A DNA stretch of 64,000 bases from Fibrisoma limi BUZ 3 (GTDB lineage: Bacteria; Bacteroidota; Bacteroidia; Cytophagales; Spirosomataceae), in assembly GCF_000296815.2 (NCBI RefSeq), contig NZ_CAIT01000007.1, forward strand, positions 620,001 to 684,000, in the 5' to 3' direction. A model generated the notes under the pieces. The model had not been told where the DNA came from and did no database searches. It saw nothing but the letters and a program-made list of their open reading frames with translations. The position numbers and the translations under genes were made by a program. Positions 17,527 through 25,873 of this stretch are shown here, in pieces. Positions within the stretch are counted from its first letter, which is position 1; every line of letters begins with the position of its first letter.

Positions 17527-19832
17527 AACGCTGGTTTAAATCGGAATCCTACGTATACCATTCGGCCCGTTATGGGTCCCCAAACCTGCGAAGCCGCATC
17601 AAAGTCCCGTCCGAACGGATCGTTGGCCGCAAAAATCGGATTCGTTTGCCGGAAGCCGGTCAGGTTTTCGCCCCCCAGGTACACTTCCCAGCCGCTACGA
17701 AACGCCCGGCTCACCTGCGCGTTCAGGTTGTAAAAGCCTGGCGCGTAGGCCAGTGGCATGTTTGTGTACGACGTATGGACGTAGCCTTCACGCAAATACG
17801 GTATTCGTTTCGGGCCATTCCACTGCAACGTAGCGTCGAACTTCCATTTGTCATAAGGCAGGGCATACCCGGCATTGAGCAATACCCGGTCGCGGCTGAC
17901 CATCATCCGGGGCAGCAATCGATCTTCGCCGAAGACACCGCCCATGCTTTGCCGTACGTCGAACAGCCGGTAAGCCGCTTTCACCTCGAAGCGTTTCGCG
18001 GGCTGTACGTTCAACTCAACCTGAAAACTGTTGGCAAATGACCGCCCCTGCACATTGTAGAAATGCAGCTCGCGTGGATGATCCAGGTCGACAACCAACT
18101 GATTCTGAAAATCGGTCCGGTAGTAATCAACAGACAACGTTGCTTTTCGATTCAGCAATTGAAATTCATTGACCAGGCTGAGTCCGTAATTCCAGGAAAT
18201 TTCCGGACGAAGATCTGCTTCGTTCAAGATGGCCCGCGAACTGACCAGATAGCCGAAGTTCTCGGCCAGGGCATTCGGCACGCGGAAACCTCGACCCACC
18301 GACGCCCGCAGCGTGAGGTTATCGTTCAAGTTGTATTTTGCATGAACCCGGGGTGTCCACTGCGCGCCAAACAGGTTGTGATAGTCGAACCGCCCGCCCA
18401 GCACCAGCACCAGCCGCTCAGGATACGTGTAGGTGTACTCCACAAACGCTCCAGGTACTGATTCCGTCCGGGTCGATGTTGTTGAGGCACCGGCAAACGT
18501 TTCGCGGTAGTCGTCGAGGAGGTAGCTAAGCCCCGTTTTGAACGCGTGGTTGGTATTGCCGATGATCGACTGGTAAATCAAGTTGGCATACAGCGTCTGC
18601 TGTCGTCCGACATAGGGCCGGAAGCCGAACTGCGCGTCCTGCTGGTGGTGTACGCCGTTTAGGATAAAGCCCAGCCCCTTGTAAGGTTTTTCGGGATACA
18701 GCTTCGCCGTTTTAGAAAAGAACTCCAGCCGTTTGGTCGTGTTGCCGAACACGTAGCGGAGCGGGTTCGAAACACGGCTCAACTGCCCACCGTCGCGATC
18801 TTCGTACAGCGCTTTCACGCCAAACTGAGCCATGAACCGTTCACCACTATACTTATAGCGGTTGATGGCATTTACCTGCGTGTACAGCGGCAGATCCCGG
18901 AAACCGTCGTTGTTCTGGTCGATCTCCGTCCGTAACGTGCTGGCGTGGCCCAATACCCCAACGCTCCATTTTTCGCTCAATGGTTGCGACCAGTTAACGT
19001 TGCCCTCCAGCCGACCGAAGCTGTTAGCGTAGCCGTTCAGAAAAATCTTTTGCTCGCTGTCGGGTTTCTGCAACTCAACGTTCATCTGGCCCGTCATGGC
19101 CTCGTAACCATTCACAACCGAGCCAGCCCCCTTGCCGACATCGATAGAGGTAATCCACGTACCAGGGATGTAATTTAATCCAAAAGCCGAAGCCAGACCC
19201 CGAACGGTCGGAATGTTCTCGACATTGGTTTGCACGTACTGCCCGCCCAGACCCAGAAACTGAATCTGTTTCGCACCGGTCACGGCATCGCTGTATTGTA
19301 CGCTGACAGATGCATTGGTTTCAAAGCTTTCGGACAGATTGCAGCAGGCGGCTTTGGCCAGCGTCCGTTGCGTCAGGAGTTCGGTCTGGATGGGGTTCAT
19401 CCGGTCGATCTGGCCGGACGTACCCGAAACGGTTACCTCCTGGAGTGTAGCTTCACTTTTTAACGTAATGATCACTTCCTGCGTTGGATCGATCAGCGTT
19501 AACGTATCAGACCGGTAGCCGACATAGCTCACCGCTATCTGTCGGGCCGGTGGAACCAGTGGCAGTTGAAAACGGCCGAGAGAATCCGTAGCCGTGCCCG
19601 TTGACGTACCTACCCAAAGTACCGTGGCCCCTACGAGTGGTACTTGTTTTCCGTTGGCAACTTCGGTTACTGTTCCCCGAATGGACATTCCCTGAACGGA
19701 GGTTCCCCGAACGGATGTTCCCTGAACGGATGTAGTTGGAATAGCCGTTGGCTGTGCGGCTTTTGTAGAATCTAATTGTGCCCATACAGGTCCATAGCAC
19801 AGTAGGGCGACTAAAATTAATGAGAATCGCAT
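17523..19832 (-). CDS. TonB-dependent outer-membrane receptor with carboxypeptidase-like N-terminal domain
   Basis: About 769 residues from the ATG at 19832 (MRFSLILVALLCYGPVWAQ, signal peptide). A low-complexity stretch of SVQGT/SVRGT pentapeptides is followed by a carboxypeptidase-regulatory-like domain (about 50-130), then a plug with NPIQTELLTQRTL, ACCNLSESFETNAS and the GKGAGSVVNGYEAMTGQ region, and a 22-strand barrel ending in MVYVGFRFKPAL. The ACCNLSESFE plug motif is shared by Bacteroidota receptors found with HYC_CC_PP and HMA proteins. The substrate is probably a metal or metallophore, inferred from the neighbours. It is second in the operon, 76 bp after the HYC_CC_PP gene. Confidence 0.85.
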   Translation of the reverse strand: MRFSLILVALLCYGPVWAQLDSTKAAQPTAIPTTSVQGTSVRGTSVQGMSIRGTVTEVANGKQVPLVGATVLWVGTSTGTATDSLGRFQLPLVPPARQIAVSYVGYRSDTLTLIDPTQEVIITLKSEATLQEVTVSGTSGQIDRMNPIQTELLTQRTLAKAACCNLSESFETNASVSVQYSDAVTGAKQIQFLGLGGQYVQTNVENIPTVRGLASAFGLNYIPGTWITSIDVGKGAGSVVNGYEAMTGQMNVELQKPDSEQKIFLNGYANSFGRLEGNVNWSQPLSEKWSVGVLGHASTLRTEIDQNNDGFRDLPLYTQVNAINRYKYSGERFMAQFGVKALYEDRDGGQLSRVSNPLRYVFGNTTKRLEFFSKTAKLYPEKPYKGLGFILNGVHHQQDAQFGFRPYVGRQQTLYANLIYQSIIGNTNHAFKTGLSYLLDDYRETFAGASTTSTRTESVPGAFVEYTYTYPERLVLVLGGRFDYHNLFGAQWTPRVHAKYNLNDNLTLRASVGRGFRVPNALAENFGYLVSSRAILNEADLRPEISWNYGLSLVNEFQLLNRKATLSVDYYRTDFQNQLVVDLDHPRELHFYNVQGRSFANSFQVELNVQPAKRFEVKAAYRLFDVRQSMGGVFGEDRLLPRMMVSRDRVLLNAGYALPYDKWKFDATLQWNGPKRIPYLREGYVHTSYTNMPLAYAPGFYNLNAQVSRAFRSGWEVYLGGENLTGFRQTNPIFAANDPFGRDFDAASQVWGPITGRMVYVGFRFKPAL
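19681..19740 (-). repeat. 15-bp tandem repeat encoding S-V-[QR]-G-T pentapeptides
   Basis: At least four near-identical 15-bp units lie in the receptor gene just after the signal peptide. Each encodes a pentapeptide such as SVQGT, SVRGT or SIRGT. Because the unit is a multiple of three, copy-number change keeps the frame and only varies the linker between the signal peptide and the carboxypeptidase-like domain. Confidence 0.75.
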
Positions 19833-19908
19833 GAGTTCGTTGATTGACAAGTAAAACACAGAAGCCCGTGTCTCGCGAACACCGGCCGTATGTATTCCAA
19901 TCAGCGAA

Positions 19909-20373
19909 TCAGATTAACAGACTCTGAACCAGCGCAAGTATATCGCGCCCGGAGAGAACAGGAGGAGAGGATGCGGAAGTTAGCGGGGTTGACGACTCCC
20001 GATCAAAAATCCAGTCGACAAGCCAGGCCAGCATGCTCACGACGCCCGTCGCTACCGCTTCTGTGACTGTCTTAACGAACTTGGCTACTAACTGGCTCAA
20101 CGAGGATGAAACGTCAACGTTTTCGTAACGCTGGTCCTCATCGCAGCAGGCCGCTTTATCAAGAGCGGGCAGGTTGTCATGCGAATGCTTAGCAGTGCCT
20201 GTCAACCGATCAGCAGCACAGCCTTTTTGCTGATGCTGGCTAACGACCGTTACCATCATCCGCTTCTTGCCGCGCATCTGGCACGTATGTTCAATCAGAC
20301 CAAAGCCAGTACTGCTGAGCAGCACGACGCAGGCCATCAGGACATTGAACAATTGGAACAGAGCACGTTTCAT
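19909..20373 (-). CDS. HYC_CC_PP-type secreted Cys/His protein
   Basis: 154 residues. A hydrophobic N-terminus (about 7-25) is followed by GLIEHTCQMRGKK (the HxC site), a stretch with His, AACCDEDQRYE (the CC site) and SSPPVLSGRDILAL (the PP site). The order HxC...CC...PP is that of the small Bacteroidota family named for these motifs. Its members sit beside TonB receptors and HMA proteins, as here, and a role in metal capture or hand-over is suspected but unproven. It is the first gene of the operon and directly follows a strong promoter-like sequence. The usual HYC reads HTC here. Confidence 0.75.
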   Translation of the reverse strand: MKRALFQLFNVLMACVVLLSSTGFGLIEHTCQMRGKKRMMVTVVSQHQQKGCAADRLTGTAKHSHDNLPALDKAACCDEDQRYENVDVSSSLSQLVAKFVKTVTEAVATGVVSMLAWLVDWIFDRESSTPLTSASSPPVLSGRDILALVQSLLI

Positions 20374-20380
20374 GACGCGT

Positions 20381-20412
20381 CAAATGTATAGTGTGCCTAG
20401 CTAAAAAGCAAG
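20381..20412 (-). promoter_or_regulatory. Bacteroidota-type promoter of the metal operon
   Basis: Read on the minus strand, CTTG (20412-20409; consensus TTTG) is followed after 20 nt by TACATTTG (20388-20381), a perfect match to the -7 consensus TAnnTTTG. It ends only 7 bp from the ATG at 20373, so the transcript would be nearly leaderless or the real start is further inside. Confidence 0.5.
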
Positions 20413-20442
20413 ATTTTTTTAATGCATAGTTAATGCGAACTA

Positions 20443-20483
20443 ATACAAAACGGGCCGGAACATTGCCCCAGCCCGTTTTGTAT
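20443..20483. terminator. Terminator after the susCD operon
   Basis: ATACAAAACGGGC and GCCCGTTTTGTAT pair perfectly around a 15-nt loop. It lies 15 bp past the SusD stop on the minus strand. Confidence 0.85.
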
Positions 20484-20497
20484 TTAGTAAATGGTTA

Positions 20498-22246
20498 TTA
20501 ATAACCAGGGTTCTGCTTCAGAACGTCCTTACCCTGCAGGTCAATCTGAGCCTGCGGAATTGGCAGGTACTCATCCTGATTCGGCGTAAATTTAGATCCA
20601 CCTAAGGTAGTCGGCAGCTTCACACCCTCATAGGCCAGATAAGCGTTGATTACCTGCTCGGCAACACCCCAACGTACCAGATCGAAGAAGCGGTGACCTT
20701 CATCGCCCAGTTCCAGACGGCGCTCGAAACGAAGAGCCGTACGGGCTGATTCTTTCGTTGCAAACGTTGAAGCCGGATATTCGTTGATTACATATTTAGC
20801 AGCCGGTGTACCATCAGCTTTGGTTACAAAGCCAGCCGGGTTAGACGCCCGTTTCCGAACCATGTTCGTGTATTCACGCGCTTTTTCCAGGCTTCCTACT
20901 TCGATTTCGCACTCGGCAGCCATCAGCAATACGTCGGCAAAACGCATAATGGGGAAGTTAACGGCCGTATAACCCGGCGTCCATGAACTATTGTCCTGGA
21001 ATGAACCGCGGTCCGACTTATAGTATGTAAACTTCTTGGGCGAGTACGGACCACCGTTCGGCTGGTTACGGATCCAGTCCTGACCCGGGTGATCCTGCCA
21101 ATCGAGGTAGGGAATACCCCGGCGACCAACCGTATGATCGAGACGCGGATCAAGGTTACCCGCATCCGGCGTAAAGGCCGTTTTTGACGTAACACCCTGG
21201 TCGTTCTTCACTTCATTAGCAGGAGCATTGTATGAACCATCCAGCAAGGGCAGACCGTTTGCGTTGGTACGGAATGAATTCACGTACTCGAAGCTCGGCT
21301 GGTTGAAACCGCAGCAGTTACCCGGACCGTTCGGACCTGTGTTGTACGGAAAGTTCAGGTCAAACTCAGGGTTGGCGTTATTCACGCTACCTGTGTTAGC
21401 AGCCGCCTGAATAGCAAAGACAGACTCCTCGTTGTTGTCGTTCGATGCCTTGAAAAGATCAGCGTACTTCGCTACCAGGCCATACTTCTTGCCGTTTGAG
21501 GTTTTACCGTTAGCTATAACCTGGTCGAACAAAGCTTTTGCTTCGGTGTATTTTTTCTGATACAGATACACCTTTGCCAGCATGGCCCCAGCACCCCACT
21601 TGTTGATCCGGCCAGCAGCGGCCTGCGTTTCGGGTAGGTTGTCGTAGGCAAACTTGATATCTGCTTCGATTTTCGGGTACAGTTCAACGTTGTTGCCTAC
21701 CTTTTCGATGCCGGCTCCGTAATCCATCGACTCATCGATATACGGCGTGTTGTTGTACAAACGTTTCAGATCGAAGTAATACAACCCACGCAGAAACCGA
21801 CCTTCGGCGGTAATCCGGGTCTTATCGGCGGCTGATACGTCAGGACCAGCCGAGGCCAGCAGACGCAACGTAGCATTGACCCGGCTAATACCTTCGTACT
21901 TCCGCTGCCAGGTACTGGCTACGTCACCGGTTGAGATGGTTTCAAACCGCTGAATCGGGTTGATCGATGAGAAGTCACCGGGGTCGGTACCTTTATTAGC
22001 ATCGCCCCCACGAATGCCACCCCATACCCAGTTCGCAAAAGACGCCAAACGTTCACCCCGCCCATTCAAGATTGAATAAGCTGAAATCAACGAGCCTTCG
22101 ATACCATTCTTAGACGTTAGCTGGGCATTACTCAACTGGCCGGTTGGCTGAATTTCCAGAAACTTATCTTGACAGGCAACTCCACCGAGCGTAAGTACTG
22201 CGGTAGTCGCTACGCCGATCGCTCCTTTTTTGATGTAAGTATTCAT
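20498..22246 (-). CDS. SusD/RagB-family nutrient-binding lipoprotein
   Basis: 582 residues. The signal peptide ends in a lipobox (TLGGVAC), giving a surface lipoprotein. SusD features follow: KFLEIQPTGQLS near the mature N-terminus, the helical TPR-like scaffold with EGRFLRGLYYFDLKRLYNNTPY, and the C-terminal LRFERRLELGDEGHRFFDLVRWG and YLPIPQAQIDL. It caps the SusC channel and binds the incoming glycan or peptide. It is 91 bp after susC on the same strand. No glycoside hydrolase, sulfatase or sensor regulator is nearby, so the substrate cannot be predicted. Confidence 0.95.
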   Translation of the reverse strand: MNTYIKKGAIGVATTAVLTLGGVACQDKFLEIQPTGQLSNAQLTSKNGIEGSLISAYSILNGRGERLASFANWVWGGIRGGDANKGTDPGDFSSINPIQRFETISTGDVASTWQRKYEGISRVNATLRLLASAGPDVSAADKTRITAEGRFLRGLYYFDLKRLYNNTPYIDESMDYGAGIEKVGNNVELYPKIEADIKFAYDNLPETQAAAGRINKWGAGAMLAKVYLYQKKYTEAKALFDQVIANGKTSNGKKYGLVAKYADLFKASNDNNEESVFAIQAAANTGSVNNANPEFDLNFPYNTGPNGPGNCCGFNQPSFEYVNSFRTNANGLPLLDGSYNAPANEVKNDQGVTSKTAFTPDAGNLDPRLDHTVGRRGIPYLDWQDHPGQDWIRNQPNGGPYSPKKFTYYKSDRGSFQDNSSWTPGYTAVNFPIMRFADVLLMAAECEIEVGSLEKAREYTNMVRKRASNPAGFVTKADGTPAAKYVINEYPASTFATKESARTALRFERRLELGDEGHRFFDLVRWGVAEQVINAYLAYEGVKLPTTLGGSKFTPNQDEYLPIPQAQIDLQGKDVLKQNPGY

Positions 22247-22337
22247 GTTTGATTACAAACGATTTTTATCTGTAGGTTATCAGGTCAGGAGCAGAACCGA
22301 CCCGTTACGGTTCGGTCCGGCTCCTCGTACAAGTTGA

Positions 22338-25300
22338 TTAGAAACCAATGCTCAAACCGCCCAGGAAGCTCCGTGTAAGTGGGTAGTTACCTACGTCGAT
22401 ACCGAAGTTCGTGTCAGCGTTACCACCAACGCCCGGATCCAGACCCTGGTACTTAGTGATCGTGAACAGGTTATTCGTTGAAGCAAACACACGTGCCCGC
22501 TGCAGACCAATACGGCTTAGGAAGCCCACCGGCAGATTGTAGCCGATTGACAGGTTTTGCAGACGGAAGAAGGTACCATCTTCAACGTAGTAGGAGTTCG
22601 ACTGCGAGTTCGTGCTGAAGTTAGAGGCCCGCTCGAAGATCGGCAGTTTGGCATCCGGATTCTGTGGCGTCCAGGAATCCCGTACCCGCGCGCTGATAGC
22701 AGCACCTTCGAACGACGGGAAGAAGTCAGTAAACCACTTCGATACGTTGAAGATCTTGTTGCCTACTGAGGTGTACGCGTAGGTCTCGATGTCGAATCCT
22801 TTGTACGTAAACTTCAGGTTCAGACCACCCGTGAACTTCGGAACCGGGCTACCGAGGTACGTACGGTCATCAGGCGTAATCTTGCCATCGTTATTAATGT
22901 CAGCAAACCGGAAACGACCTGGGGCCGCCCCTTCCTGCGTCGGAGCAGAGCGAACTTCTTCCTGGTTCTGGAACAAACCGACCACTTTATAGCCGTAGAA
23001 CGACGAGATTGAGTAGCCCAACTGGTTCCGGATTGGGTTAATCCCCCGGAAGCCTGGGTTGATGTAGGTAATATAGGTCAGGCCCGGTGCCAGTGAAACA
23101 ATCTCGTTGCTCAACATACCACCCGTTATGTTGGCCTCGTAGCCAACTTCCGGTCCAATTTTACCGCGGGTGATCACCTGCAGGTCAATACCCTGGTTAC
23201 GCATTTTGGCAATGTTCACCGACGGCGCTGATGCATACGTTCCGATAACGTCCGGGATAGGTACGTTGAACAGCAGGTCCTTGGTATCTTTCCGCCAGAT
23301 GTCGAAGATAACCTCCAGGCGATTGTTGAAGAACGAACCATCGATACCGAGGTTAGTCGTGACACTGGTCTCCCACTTGGCGTTTGGGTTACCAATCCGC
23401 GAGCGGTAATAGCCTTCAGCCGTACTGCTATTTGTACCACTGATGTCGTAGGCTGAGTTACCCAGGTTTGAAGCGTAGAGAGTGTACTGGTTGTTCGGAT
23501 CTACGTTGTTCGAGTTACCCATGATACCGTAGCCACCGCGAATTTTCAGGTCGGTTACCCACGGTACGTTCTTCATGAACTCTTCTGACGAGACACGCCA
23601 GGCGGCCGACGCAGCCGGGAACACCCCGTAGCGGTTGTTAGCACCGAAGCGGCTGGAACCATCGCGACGAATCAAACCCGTAAAGATGTACTTGTCATTA
23701 TACGAGTAGTTCAGACGACCAAACAGCGAGTAGAAGTTTACGCCTTTAAACTGGTTACTGCCCACAACCCGGCCCGTTGCCGATACGGTGTTCAGCGTAA
23801 TGTAGTTCGGGTCGGTCGAGAATGGGTTTAAACCGTTACCGTTGATGTTACGACCAGAACCTGTGTTCAAAGCTTCCTGACCAACCAGGACATCAATGTT
23901 GTGGATACCGAACCGGCGCTTGTAGTTGGCGGTATTGGTCAGCACCCAGGAGAATGCATATCCACCGTACTCATTGTAACCGAAGCTGGAGTTGTTCTCC
24001 GAGTTTTCGTATTGCAGACGAGAGTAACCAAAACCATAGAAGTTGTTATACTGTCCACCAAGGCTGCTCCGCAGGGTCAGATTGGCAATCGGATCATATT
24101 CGATATAGATGTTACCGAAGCCGTTTCCGTTAAAGTCGCGGTTATTGATCAGGTTATCCCGTTCAGCCACCGGGTTACGCGGGTTGTTGAATCCCTTGGC
24201 TGCTGTACCGGCGTAGCCACCGAATTCGTCGTATACCGGAATGATCGTTGGCATCCGGAAGGACCCCAGAATTGAGTTTTCATCAGCCGCTACACCCTGG
24301 CCACCAGCGCCACCGCCCTGGCCAAGTACCGAACGGTAAGTAAACTGGAGGTTTTCGCCGATGCGAACGCGCTTCGACAGGTCAAATTCCGTGTTAGCCC
24401 GGAAGGTGTAGCGCTTGAAGCTATTGTTCAACAAGATACCTTTCTGATCCTGCGCGCTGAAACCGATGTAATACCGGCTATAATCGGTACCGCCCGAGAA
24501 ACTCAGTCCGTGACGTTGTACCGGAGCAACCCGCGTAATAGCGTCGTACCAATCCGTACCCTCTTTGTTAGCCCGTACAACCTGATAAACAGGGCCAGCT
24601 GCTGGATTGACGTTGTATTTGGCACGCTCAGCGGCCAGGTCTACCGTACCAACAACGCCCGGCGTACCACCTACGTTAATATAATCAGGAATAACAGGCT
24701 CGGCCCCTTTGCCAAACTGAGGGTGTCCCCAGCCATCATCTCCAGGCTTCAGACCTGTGTTGCGGAAGGCCTGCCAGGTCCACTGAGCAAACTCAAGCGG
24801 CTTCAGCATCTCCTGGCCTCTGCCCGGGTCAGTAACCCCGTATTGGCCATCATAAGAAACTGACAGTTTGCGGGCCGTACGTGACCCTTTTTTCGTGGTG
24901 TATACAATCACACCATTGGCAGCACGGGCACCGTAGATAGAAGCCGATGCCGCATCTTTCAGAACGGTCGTCGTTTCAATGTCGTCAGGAGCGAGGAAGT
25001 CGGTAGAGCCAACAGGCACCCCGTCTACTACGTACAGCGGTTCGTTACCACCAAAGGCTCCAAAACCACGTACACGAATCTGGCTGGCCGTTCCCGGCTG
25101 ACCATTTGTAATTACTGTCACACCAGCAACGCGGCCCTGGAGCTGCTGCTCTACGTTACCGGATGGCGTAACGGCAAGCGCCCGGGCTTTTACCGTCGAA
25201 ACGGCACCAGTGGTTTCGCGTTTAGTGTCCGTCGTGTAACCCGTTACAACGACCTCTTCCAGTGCCGTGGCATCGTCGGCAAGGGTTACGTCTACTGTTG

Positions 25301-25580
25301 AGCGATTGCCCACGGCTACCTCCTGGGTTTTGGAACCAATAGCCGAGATGACAAGAACAGGATCATTGCCTCGTACATTGATACTGTAACTACCAGTGGC
25401 ATCGGTGGATGTACCAGTGCTGGTACCTTTCAGGACTACGTTGGCGCCGGGAACCGGGCCATCAGGTCCTGTTACTTTACCAGTGACTCGACGATCCTGA
25501 GCAAATACGGTCATGCTCCAAAGCAGCGCAACGGCACTCAGAACAGTCACTCTGAAGAACCTGTAAAACTTTGCGTTCAT
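22338..25580 (-). CDS. SusC/RagA-family TonB-linked outer-membrane channel
   Basis: 1080 residues. After the signal peptide (cleavage near TVFAQ) comes a carboxypeptidase-like regulatory domain (about 28-110: VTGKVTGPDGPVPGANV), then the plug with TTDTKRETTGAVSTVKA, GRVAGVTVI and GGNEPLYVVDGVP, the SusC signature, and a large barrel ending in RSFLGGLSIGF with the C-terminal Phe expected of BAM substrates. It imports a substrate delivered by SusD using TonB and ExbBD energy. It is the first gene of the pair; a good promoter lies 35 bp upstream. Divergent from the FG-GAP/ASPIC gene. Confidence 0.95.
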   Translation of the reverse strand: MNAKFYRFFRVTVLSAVALLWSMTVFAQDRRVTGKVTGPDGPVPGANVVLKGTSTGTSTDATGSYSINVRGNDPVLVISAIGSKTQEVAVGNRSTVDVTLADDATALEEVVVTGYTTDTKRETTGAVSTVKARALAVTPSGNVEQQLQGRVAGVTVITNGQPGTASQIRVRGFGAFGGNEPLYVVDGVPVGSTDFLAPDDIETTTVLKDAASASIYGARAANGVIVYTTKKGSRTARKLSVSYDGQYGVTDPGRGQEMLKPLEFAQWTWQAFRNTGLKPGDDGWGHPQFGKGAEPVIPDYINVGGTPGVVGTVDLAAERAKYNVNPAAGPVYQVVRANKEGTDWYDAITRVAPVQRHGLSFSGGTDYSRYYIGFSAQDQKGILLNNSFKRYTFRANTEFDLSKRVRIGENLQFTYRSVLGQGGGAGGQGVAADENSILGSFRMPTIIPVYDEFGGYAGTAAKGFNNPRNPVAERDNLINNRDFNGNGFGNIYIEYDPIANLTLRSSLGGQYNNFYGFGYSRLQYENSENNSSFGYNEYGGYAFSWVLTNTANYKRRFGIHNIDVLVGQEALNTGSGRNINGNGLNPFSTDPNYITLNTVSATGRVVGSNQFKGVNFYSLFGRLNYSYNDKYIFTGLIRRDGSSRFGANNRYGVFPAASAAWRVSSEEFMKNVPWVTDLKIRGGYGIMGNSNNVDPNNQYTLYASNLGNSAYDISGTNSSTAEGYYRSRIGNPNAKWETSVTTNLGIDGSFFNNRLEVIFDIWRKDTKDLLFNVPIPDVIGTYASAPSVNIAKMRNQGIDLQVITRGKIGPEVGYEANITGGMLSNEIVSLAPGLTYITYINPGFRGINPIRNQLGYSISSFYGYKVVGLFQNQEEVRSAPTQEGAAPGRFRFADINNDGKITPDDRTYLGSPVPKFTGGLNLKFTYKGFDIETYAYTSVGNKIFNVSKWFTDFFPSFEGAAISARVRDSWTPQNPDAKLPIFERASNFSTNSQSNSYYVEDGTFFRLQNLSIGYNLPVGFLSRIGLQRARVFASTNNLFTITKYQGLDPGVGGNADTNFGIDVGNYPLTRSFLGGLSIGF

Positions 25581-25614
25581 GTAGGTTAGTGTTAAAAGGG
25601 TAAAAAATCACCAA

Positions 25615-25645
25615 CAATATTATGTTAGTTAAATTCTATTTCAAA
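25615..25645 (-). promoter_or_regulatory. Bacteroidota-type promoter of susCD
   Basis: On the minus strand TTTG (25645-25642) is followed after 19 nt by TAATATTG (25622-25615), one mismatch from TAnnTTTG. The spacing fits the 19-21 nt rule. The predicted transcript starts about 30 nt before the susC ATG. Confidence 0.45.
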
Positions 25646-25873
25646 GCAGAATCTGAATAATTTTATGTTTCTATTCTATGAATAGTATTATTTTAAGTAG
25701 TATACTTCTAATTTTTAAACATTTCCGGGAAAATGGCATACAAGGAAATATACTTATGCAAACGATTACAGAAGCGATTGAATGGTTCCTGAGTATTTTT
25801 TCAGCACACGCAGTCGACAATAGTCTATCTGCTCAATAAGTTGTATTTTAGCTTTTTCCTATGTTATAAAGTG

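Noticed and set aside
19507-19800. Minus-strand frame rich in R-S-G-N repeats
   Set aside because: It is another frame of the 15-bp tandem repeat inside the TonB-receptor gene.
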